Assembly: GCA_030373325.1 (NCBI GenBank)
Contig: JAUCZB010000019.1
Location: forward strand, 1-55,433
Source: Cyanobium sp. CZS25K
Lineage (GTDB): Bacteria > Cyanobacteriota > Cyanobacteriia > PCC-6307 > Cyanobiaceae
Direction: 5' to 3'
DNA length: 55,433 nucleotides
In this document: in pieces, positions 49,337-55,433 of the stretch
Numbering within the stretch: position 1 is the first letter of the stretch
Layout: each line of letters begins with the position of its first letter
Notes under the pieces: model-generated
What the model saw: only the letters and a program-made list of their open reading frames with translations
Told to the model about the DNA's origin: nothing
Databases searched by the model: none
Position numbers and translations under genes: made by a program

Positions 49337-50399
49337 TTATCTCCGCCTCATCCAGGTTTTTGCGCAGTCCACTGGGTCGCGTCAGCTGTTCTCTGCTCCG
49401 GCCGTCGATCGCCCAATCGTGTCGTTTCCCTTGGGGGACGGGGAGCATATGGCTCATTTCGTCTACGACGTGTCGATGTCCAAGCGTGTGCTCAGCGAAT
49501 CGATTCACTTCGTCCAGGACCATTTCCTGGACAGGTTGCTTGCGGACTGTGATCCGATCAGGGTCAGATGGGTCCAGTTGTTTGTCGAGCAAAGTCCTGA
49601 TTTTCTCGATGGCCCCAGCCATACGCGGATGAGGAAGGTCTTCAAAGCCAGCATCGATCGTTATGCGGCATCGGTCTCAGGGCGTCCCGTTGAGGAGATT
49701 GCTGATGTCATGGCGCGGGGGCTTGAGACGCCAGGCGTGACGGCACTGGCCATGGCCAAATCGATTCTTCGCATGCGTTTTGCGCAGATTCTGCAGGCGG
49801 AACTGAAGCGGGAGATTGTGCTGGATGATGCCCTGTTGTTCGGACCGGAAATTTTTACTCACTCGATTCGCATTAAAACCAGCATCTATGCCCTGAACGA
49901 GGCCACTGATCGGTTCGTGCAGGAATTTGTGGCTCCGGATCAACAGCTGGACAGCGACTTCATGCTGCCCCTTCTTTCGCTCTTCTACATGGCATCAACG
50001 CCGATTCTGGCGAGTTGCGTGGCCATTCTCAACCAGGCTCCTGCAGCGGAGGGTCGATGCGGCGGCGATGACTTCATCAACTTTAAAATGGCGCCCACCA
50101 ACTACGTTGTTCGAGAGGCCGCCAGGGACGTGGATCTGCTTGGTACTCCCATCAGCAAAGGCGATAAACTCTACGTGATGTTGTTTGCTTCCACTGGGTG
50201 TCCATTCACGGCTGAACAGACGCTGCCCTTCGGGCATGGCAAGCACCTCTGCCCCGGTGCTGACCTCTCCCAGCTCATCGTGCGGCAATGCCTGGCCGCC
50301 ACAGCACAGATCCCCGCTGACCGGTGGGGTTCGCTCATGCCTTCGACCCTTCAGCAGGGTCGGGGGAGTGCCTTTCTCGCCTTCGAGGATCGCCGATGA
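49326..50399 (+). CDS. cytochrome P450-like protein, short and divergent
   Basis: 357 residues. The heme-ligand loop LPFGHGKHLCPGADLSQLIV is canonical (FxxGxxxCxG), with Cys309 as the axial ligand. Before it APTNYVVREAARDVDLLGTPISKGDKLYVMLFAS is the meander-side beta segment of class I bacterial P450s. The protein is shorter than the usual 400 residues, and two expected motifs are not seen: no ExxR before the APTNYVVR strand, and the I-helix (LFYMASTPILASC) lacks the acid-alcohol pair. By context it should act on a substrate held by the overlapping carrier protein, as OxyB- or BioI-type P450s do. A redox partner is not encoded here. The ATG at 49311 is an alternative start. Confidence 0.8.
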   Translation: MAADYLRLIQVFAQSTGSRQLFSAPAVDRPIVSFPLGDGEHMAHFVYDVSMSKRVLSESIHFVQDHFLDRLLADCDPIRVRWVQLFVEQSPDFLDGPSHTRMRKVFKASIDRYAASVSGRPVEEIADVMARGLETPGVTALAMAKSILRMRFAQILQAELKREIVLDDALLFGPEIFTHSIRIKTSIYALNEATDRFVQEFVAPDQQLDSDFMLPLLSLFYMASTPILASCVAILNQAPAAEGRCGGDDFINFKMAPTNYVVREAARDVDLLGTPISKGDKLYVMLFASTGCPFTAEQTLPFGHGKHLCPGADLSQLIVRQCLAATAQIPADRWGSLMPSTLQQGRGSAFLAFEDRR

Positions 50400-50480
50400 G
50401 CCGGTCCCGCCGGAACGGATCTCCGGCTACGGCCACGCAGGGGCGTTTCTGGGCTCGTCCCCTCTCCTCTGAACTGATCC

Positions 50481-53400
50481 GTGAGTGAGTCCGACCGAGC
50501 CGGAGCCAGGGGTGCCGCTCAGGATCCGTCCGGGCGCTTCGGCCGGTTGCTGGCGGTCCGCCCCAACGGCGCTCCCCCTGCCATGGCTGCAGCCCATCCT
50601 GTCCCAGGGGACTGGCCCGCCGGTTGCCAGGCGTACCCCGCGTCCTTTGCCCAGGCACGGCTGTGGTTCCTGCACCAGCTCGAACCCGGCCTGTCGGCCT
50701 ACCACCTGCCGTTGCTGTGGCGGCTGCGGGGCGGTCTCGACATCACCGCCTTCGCCCAGGCTCTCGCGTCCCTGGTGGAGCGCCATGCGCCCCTGCGCAC
50801 CTCCTTCCGGATGGAGGGCGCCGAGCTGCTGCAGATCATCCATCCCGCGCTGCCCGTGCCGTTGCCGGTCGAGCCAGTGGGGGATCGTCAGGAGGAGGAA
50901 GTCTGCGCTGCCTGGCTGGAGCAGGAGAGCTGCAGTCCCTTCGACCTCACCGCCGGGCTGCTGCTGCGTGCCCGCCTCCTTGCGGTGGCGCCCGAGGAGC
51001 ATCTTCTGTTGCTCAACCACCACCACATCGCCTCCGATGGCTGGTCCTGTGCCGTACTGGCACGGGATCTGACCGAGCTCTACAACGCCCATCGCGCTGG
51101 GCGCCCGCCCAACCTCCCCCCGCTGATCCTTCGGTACTGCGACCATGCCGTCCGGCAGCGTCAGCGCCTCAGCGGGACGCGGCTGCAGCTGCTGCAGGAC
51201 CACTGGAAGTCCCAGCTGGCCGGCCTTGAGCCCCTGGCCTGTCCCACCGATCGGCCTCCCCCATCCCATCCCTCCCATCAGGGGGGGAGCGTGACGTTCG
51301 CGATCGAGGCGTCGCAGCTGGAGCCCTTCGAGGCGCTGTGCCGATCCCAGGGAGTCACGTTGCAGACGGGGCTGGTGGCGTTGGTGGCGCTGCTCCTGCA
51401 CCGCTACAGCGGCCAGGCTGATTTCGTGATCGGGATCCCGATCTGGGGCCGCAGCGATCCTGGTTCCTGGCGAAGAGCCGATCCACATCTGGCCGCTCTG
51501 ATCGGCTGCTTCGTCAATACGCTGCCGATCCGCATTCGTTTCCGGCACGGCCAGACCTTCATCGCGTTGTTGCAGCAGGTGAGGGACACCTCCCTTCAGG
51601 CCTGTGATCACGCCGAGCTGCCGATGGAGCAGATGGTGCAGGGGCTTCACAGCGCGCACCGCAGTGGTCGCAACCCGCTGCTGCAGGTCATGCTCCAGCT
51701 CCTGGCGCTGCCGCCGAGGGACCTGGACGGTCTCGACGGGATGGTCGCCGAGTCCCTGCCAGCTCCTTCGTCTTCTGCCCGCTTTGATCTGGAGTTTTCC
51801 CTGCGCCGCTCCGGCAGCGGCCTGCAGGGTGCCGTCCACTACGCCGTCGACCTCTTCTCCCCGGATCGCATCCAGCGGCTCACCACCCATCTGCTCACCC
51901 TGCTTTCTTCGGCGGCATCAACCCCCGATGTACCCGCCGCAGCCCTCCATCTCCTGCCTCCATCCGAGCGGCAGCAGATCACACCCTGGCAAAACGGACC
52001 CCCCGCCGATCTGCCGGCGCTGTGCGTGCATGAGATGTTCGAGCGGCAGGTGGAGAGCAGCCCCGATGCCATCGCTCTGGTCTTCCAGGATCAGCAGTTC
52101 ACGTACGGCGAGCTCAACACCCGTGCCAACCGGCTGGCCCATCACCTGATCGGGCTTGGGGTTGGCCCCGAGGTGATCGTGGCGGTGTGCCTGGAGCGTT
52201 CGTTGGAACTGGTGGTTGCGCTGCTGGCCATCCTGAAAGCTGGAGGGGCGTACCTGCCCCTGGATCCGGACTGGCCACAGGAGCGGCGCCAACTGCTGCT
52301 GCGGGAAACGGGTTGCTGCGTGCTGATCGATGGGGAGGGTGCCGTCCTCATCACCAGCCCGCGGGCACCATCGCCTGAGGCGGAGGTATCGGCCGCTTCT
52401 CTGGCGTACGTCACCTACACCTCCGGATCCACTGGGATCCCCAAGGGTGTGGCCATCACCCACGCCTCGATCCTGAGGCTGGTGGATCCGGTGAACGGGT
52501 TCAGGCTCGCTGCCGGGGAGGTCGTTCTGCAGCTGGCACCGCTGGCCTTCGACGCCGCCACCTTCGAGATCTGGGGCCCGCTGCTCAACGGCGGTACGCT
52601 CGTGATGGCGCCGCAGGGTCAGCTGTCGCTTTCGGAACTGGCGTCTTTGCTGCGGGAGAGCCAGATCACCACCCTCTGGCTCACGGCCGGTCTATTCCAC
52701 GCCATGGCGGAGAGCGAACTGCAGGCCCTGGCCAGCGTGCCGCAGGTGCTGGCGGGGGGGGATGTGCTGTCCCCGGAGTCTGTGCAGCGCCTGTTGGATA
52801 CGTTCCCGCCCGGCCACGAGCTGATCAACGGCTACGGGCCCACCGAAAACACCACCTTTACGTGCTGCCACCGCCTTGCGGCCGGTGCTGCCCTGTCCAC
52901 ATTCAGCGTGCCGATCGGCCGCCCCATCGCCGCCACCCTCGTGCGGGTGCTCGACGCCGCAGGCCAGCCCTGTCCGATCGGCATCCCCGGTGAGCTTCAC
53001 ATCGGCGGCGCCGGCTTGGCCCGCGGTTATCTCAACAATCCTGAGCTCACAGCAGAGAAGTTCATCCCGGATCCATTTTGCTCCGATCCCGCAGCGCGCC
53101 TGTATCGCTCCGGCGATCTCGCCTCCTGGAATCCAGATGGCACCCTGGCCTTCCATGGCCGGATCGATCAGCAGATCAAGCTGCGAGGTTTCCGGATCGA
53201 ACCCGGCGAGATCGAGGCCCATCTGCTGGCCCATCCCGGCGTGGCGCAGGCCGCCGTGGTGCTCCGCCAGGAGGATCTCGCCAGCCCTCGACTGATCGGC
53301 TACTGGGTTCCCAGTGACGGTGCCGTGAGCGGGGCAGATCCACTGCGAGCGCAGCAGCTGCGGAGCTTCCTGAGCGAGTGGCTGCCGGAGTACATGGTGC

Positions 53401-54590
53401 CGGCAGCCTTTGTGGAGCTTGCGGCACTGCCGCTCACCAGCCAGGGCAAGCTCGATCGCAGAGCCCTGCCGGCCGCGAGCTTCTCAGGGGATCAGGAGCA
53501 ACGCATCGAGCCTTGCACGGAGCTGGAACGACAGCTGCATGGCCTCTGGGCGGAGGTGCTGGGCCACGGCGAGTTCGGCGTCAGCGACAACTTCTTCCAG
53601 GTGGGAGGGCATTCGCTCAGCAGCGCTCAATTGACGGCCCTGATCGAACGCAAGCTCGGCCGTCACCTGCCCCTGTCAGTTCTGTTCCAACACCCCACGC
53701 TGAGGGACTTCAGCCGTTGGCTGGAATCTGCGGACACCCCCGCCAGACAATGTGGTTATCGCTCGCTGGTCACCCTCCAGCACCGGGGCAAGGCCCCGTC
53801 GCTGTTCGTGATCCATGGCGGCAACGGTGACGTGTACATCCACCTGCATCTGGCGCGTTGCCTGGCGCCCCAGCGCCCTGTCCATGGCCTGCAGGCGGTG
53901 GGATTCGATGGCAGCGCTCCGCGCCACCGGAGTGTGGCGGAGATGGCGGCGCACTATGCGGACGAGATCCTGCGCTTTCAGCCCAGTGGGCCCTACCACC
54001 TGCTGGGTTATTCCGGTGGTGGTTGGTATGCCTGGGCTGTGGCCGCCGAGCTGCACAGGCGCGGCGCCACCCTGGGCCTGATCGGTCTGGTGGATACCGG
54101 TTCCACCGCCGACCTCCATCGCCGTGTGCGGCTGCGAAAACTCGTCCGGCGCCAGTTGCAGCAGCTTCCCCGACGGGTCCGCTCCCTGGCAGCCATTGAT
54201 CTGAGCCGGTGGCCCGCAGCCCTGAAGAGAAAGTATCTGGCCCTGCAGTTCATCAGCTGGACCCTGCTGCGCCCACAGGGAACGCCCGCACCCCTGGCGC
54301 TGAATACAGCGGCGAGCCCCAGGCCCACCCAGCCCCTGCGTGGGGATTACTTCCTCCAGCTCCACACCTATTTCCGTCCGCCACGGCTGCCCCTGCGCGC
54401 CGATGTCTTCGGCTCACGCCCGCAGATGAGCCAGCTCGAGAAGCTGTGGAATTTCTATGCGCAGGGTCGCGCTGTTCTGCACCTGTGCCTGGAGGATCAC
54501 ACCGACTATTACAACGCCGATTGGAACTCCAAATTTGCTCTCTACCTGGAGAGCGTTCTCGCTAAGAGGGAAGCGGGCTCTTCCCGTTGA
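50481..54590 (+). CDS. single-module nonribosomal peptide synthetase C-A-PCP-TE, predicted valine
   Basis: 1369 residues, GTG start. Condensation domain about 50-480: SFAQARLWFLHQLEP and LNHHHIASDGWS with the HHxxxDG motif at 181-187; it looks like an LCL type. Adenylation domain about 510-1000: YTSGSTGIPKG at 646, NGYGPTE at 783 and GKLDRR with Lys990. Its ten specificity positions read D691, A692, F695, W733, L757, G759, G784, T792, F793 and K990 (DAFWLGGTFK), a valine code. Carrier domain: DNFFQVGGHSLSS with Ser1045. Thioesterase about 1105-1360: GYSGGG with Ser1178 and a His near the C-terminal LEDHTDYYN. No epimerase, methyltransferase or second module is present. Expected product: a donor acyl or aminoacyl group joined to L-valine. 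Confidence 0.93.
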   Translation: MSESDRAGARGAAQDPSGRFGRLLAVRPNGAPPAMAAAHPVPGDWPAGCQAYPASFAQARLWFLHQLEPGLSAYHLPLLWRLRGGLDITAFAQALASLVERHAPLRTSFRMEGAELLQIIHPALPVPLPVEPVGDRQEEEVCAAWLEQESCSPFDLTAGLLLRARLLAVAPEEHLLLLNHHHIASDGWSCAVLARDLTELYNAHRAGRPPNLPPLILRYCDHAVRQRQRLSGTRLQLLQDHWKSQLAGLEPLACPTDRPPPSHPSHQGGSVTFAIEASQLEPFEALCRSQGVTLQTGLVALVALLLHRYSGQADFVIGIPIWGRSDPGSWRRADPHLAALIGCFVNTLPIRIRFRHGQTFIALLQQVRDTSLQACDHAELPMEQMVQGLHSAHRSGRNPLLQVMLQLLALPPRDLDGLDGMVAESLPAPSSSARFDLEFSLRRSGSGLQGAVHYAVDLFSPDRIQRLTTHLLTLLSSAASTPDVPAAALHLLPPSERQQITPWQNGPPADLPALCVHEMFERQVESSPDAIALVFQDQQFTYGELNTRANRLAHHLIGLGVGPEVIVAVCLERSLELVVALLAILKAGGAYLPLDPDWPQERRQLLLRETGCCVLIDGEGAVLITSPRAPSPEAEVSAASLAYVTYTSGSTGIPKGVAITHASILRLVDPVNGFRLAAGEVVLQLAPLAFDAATFEIWGPLLNGGTLVMAPQGQLSLSELASLLRESQITTLWLTAGLFHAMAESELQALASVPQVLAGGDVLSPESVQRLLDTFPPGHELINGYGPTENTTFTCCHRLAAGAALSTFSVPIGRPIAATLVRVLDAAGQPCPIGIPGELHIGGAGLARGYLNNPELTAEKFIPDPFCSDPAARLYRSGDLASWNPDGTLAFHGRIDQQIKLRGFRIEPGEIEAHLLAHPGVAQAAVVLRQEDLASPRLIGYWVPSDGAVSGADPLRAQQLRSFLSEWLPEYMVPAAFVELAALPLTSQGKLDRRALPAASFSGDQEQRIEPCTELERQLHGLWAEVLGHGEFGVSDNFFQVGGHSLSSAQLTALIERKLGRHLPLSVLFQHPTLRDFSRWLESADTPARQCGYRSLVTLQHRGKAPSLFVIHGGNGDVYIHLHLARCLAPQRPVHGLQAVGFDGSAPRHRSVAEMAAHYADEILRFQPSGPYHLLGYSGGGWYAWAVAAELHRRGATLGLIGLVDTGSTADLHRRVRLRKLVRRQLQQLPRRVRSLAAIDLSRWPAALKRKYLALQFISWTLLRPQGTPAPLALNTAASPRPTQPLRGDYFLQLHTYFRPPRLPLRADVFGSRPQMSQLEKLWNFYAQGRAVLHLCLEDHTDYYNADWNSKFALYLESVLAKREAGSSR

Positions 54591-55080
54591 GATACCCCTC
54601 CGCGCTCCAGGTTCCCAGAGTTGCCGGCAGCATGGCCTGCGCGATAGGAAGGATCACTGCAGGGCAGCAAGAGTTGATGATGGCTTCGGGATCCTTCGAG
54701 CACGTGCCCATTCTGGCGGATGCGGTGCTGGAGGGACTGGCACCGCTGGCGTGAAGGCTGAGGTATTCAGCAGGCGATCCAGCGCCGGCAGCAGCATGGT
54801 GGGGCCGGATGATGCGAGATGCGAGCTACGCAGACATCGGGATCAACGCCATTGTGAAGTTCCTCAAAGACATGAACAACGGCGTCCCGAATTTCATCGA
54901 CTTGATCGCATTGCCATGGAATCGGAAGCAATGCCTGACACCTTTTCCCCTCCGGCAGCCGCGCCAGGAACGGGTGTGAGACAGCACGCTCCTGATTGTC
55001 CGCGCCCAGTCACGGGCCGACGCAATGTGAGAGGCTTGGTCCAACAGTGTGTCAGGGCCAGTCCGTCGCTGGGAACACTG

Positions 55081-55104
55081 AAGCCAGTACCAGGCTGGCT
55101 TTTT
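55081..55104 (+). terminator. rho-independent terminator
   Basis: AAGCCAG, a short loop and CTGGCTT form a 7-bp stem followed by TTTT (part of the TTs are shared by stem and tail). It is about 490 bases after the NRPS stop and could end that transcript, or one from a lost gene. Confidence 0.55.
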
Positions 55105-55129
55105 GGGGATTTCTCGGCCCTGGACTGGA

Positions 55130-55172
55130 AGCAGGTGACCGGACTCGAACCGGCGACGTTCAGCTTGGGAAG
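55130..55172 (-). tRNA. 3' fragment of tRNA-Gly (CCC anticodon loop to discriminator base)
   Basis: On the minus strand: CTTCCCAAGCTGAACG, the T-arm GCCGGTTCGAGTCCGGT, then CACCTGCT. The anticodon loop TTCCCAA (anticodon CCC), the 3' half of the anticodon stem, the T-arm with GTTCGAGTC and the 3' acceptor strand are all present. The 5' half is missing: upstream bases do not pair with the anticodon stem and there is no D-arm or 5' acceptor strand. No CCA is encoded in place. Such 3' halves arise when a tyrosine integrase recombines in the anticodon loop of a tRNA gene, which leaves a partial copy at the far end of the island. Confidence 0.75.
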
Positions 55173-55263
55173 TTTCTCAGACACTCAACAACAGTCACTG
55201 CGCCATCGTGATTCTCATGGGCTTGCAGCTCTGGATGTGAGAAGGTCTGTGAGAAGCCTTGGG

Positions 55264-55433
55264 TCAGGTGCTTGGCATCGATAGCTGATCGGCAAGCAGC
55301 GCATAGCCCATCGCCCGATAGCCCCGTAGCCGCCGCTCCCACATCCGTTGCGTGATCGGATGGCCGAGATCGAGCCAATCGATGATGCGGACACTGGTCT
55401 TGCCGCTCTGCTGCCGGTGCAGCCGGCCGGCGT
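55264..55433 (-). CDS. SF2 DEAD/DEAH helicase, C-terminal 55 residues (runs off the right edge)
   Basis: The frame reads AGRLHRQQSGKTSVRIIDWL and then GHPITQRMWERRLRGYRAMGY before its stop at 55264. AGRLHR is helicase motif VI (the arginine-finger segment QxxGRxHR) and the following run is the typical end of restriction-enzyme-like (SSL2/COG1061) helicases, in which RMWEKRLRGYRAxGY is common. These helicases occur in restriction and DNA-conflict systems and next to mobile elements. The rest lies outside the window, so the system it belongs to cannot be told. Confidence 0.75.
   Translation of the reverse strand, partial: AGRLHRQQSGKTSVRIIDWLDLGHPITQRMWERRLRGYRAMGYALLADQLSMPST

Larger units (their letters stand above)
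54591..55263. other. gene-poor stretch at a probable island boundary
   Basis: 673 bases without a convincing gene. It holds a terminator hairpin at 55081-55104 and a tRNA-Gly fragment at 55130-55172. A 55-residue open frame at 54812-54979 (+) reads YADIGINAIVKFLKDMNNG and looks protein-like, but I find no ribosome-binding site and no family, so I do not call it a gene. Longer frames across the tRNA fragment are antisense artefacts. Confidence 0.6.

Noticed and set aside
49055..54590. A fatty acyl-AMP ligase or phosphopantetheinyl transferase for the NRPS unit
   Set aside because: None is encoded between 46 kb and the right edge; loading and activation must be supplied from elsewhere.
55020..55284. 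Protein-like peptides such as VTGLEPATFSLG and DRTRTGDVQLGK near the tRNA fragment
   Set aside because: They come from reading a tRNA T-arm region antisense, a familiar annotation artefact.

Overview
This window comes from a high-GC unicellular cyanobacterium of the Synechococcus/Cyanobium type. The evidence is the N-terminus of photosystem II D1 (psbA) at the left edge, a Calvin-cycle type gap2, and several families largely confined to cyanobacteria (DUF1651, DUF502, an HpsJ-like protein, an Rbp-type glycine-rich RNA-binding protein, a thylakoid-lumen-type cyclophilin). The dense packing, with many 1-44 bp gene overlaps, also fits. A freshwater or brackish lineage rather than a streamlined open-ocean one is my inference, from the insertion sequence, the many pseudogenes and the NRPS cluster.

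Layout. (A) 1-9.5 kb is an accessory segment in decay. It holds psbA (partial), a DUF3122-like secreted protein, a chain of three small coupled genes of which two are broken, an NhaP2-type K+/H+ antiporter carrying four lesions, an intact P-type cation ATPase, and a second antiporter cut off by an IS66-family element. The element's transposase itself has an in-frame stop. The segment ends with a kinase/dihydrofolate-reductase-like fusion carrying an amber codon. (B) 9.6-12.4 kb holds very GC-rich secreted proteins (DUF1254/DUF1214 and an unknown protein split by an in-frame TGA) and a GNAT acetyltransferase. (C) 12.4-47.9 kb is an ordinary, intact core block. It runs through a gyrase/topoisomerase A subunit, a TPR protein, queG, an HpsJ-like protein, DUF502, nusB, ftsY, an RsbU-like phosphatase, argH, an RNA-binding protein, dusA and a BaiN/HI0933 flavoprotein. 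It continues with the type IV pilus motor operon pilB-pilT-pilC, the chaperone and ribosome-assembly operon grpE-dnaJ-TusA-like-rsgA, then ybaB, murC-murB, gap2, cyclophilin-thiL, efp-accB and pdxA. It ends with an atypical epimerase, an HNH nuclease, a SNF2-type helicase and several small cyanobacterial proteins. (D) 48.1-55.4 kb is accessory again. It holds a tandem GGCT-domain gene with a deletion, then the most interesting unit of the window: a stand-alone carrier protein, an unusual short cytochrome P450 and a single-module NRPS (C-A-PCP-TE). The A-domain specificity residues read DAFWLGGTFK, which predicts valine. A gene-free 0.67 kb follows, holding a rho-independent terminator and the 3' half of a tRNA-Gly, which looks like the attachment-site scar of an integrated island. 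The right edge cuts the C-terminus of an SF2 helicase.

How the parts work together. The core block carries routine functions: envelope precursor synthesis (MurB/MurC), protein folding and targeting (GrpE/DnaJ/FtsY), translation support (EF-P, RsgA, DusA, QueG, NusB), central carbon and cofactor metabolism, and twitching or DNA-uptake pili. The NRPS unit probably builds one N-acylated or N-aminoacylated valine. The free carrier protein would present a donor that the P450 oxidises, the C domain would couple it to valine, and the TE would release it. No loading enzyme for the carrier protein is present in the window.
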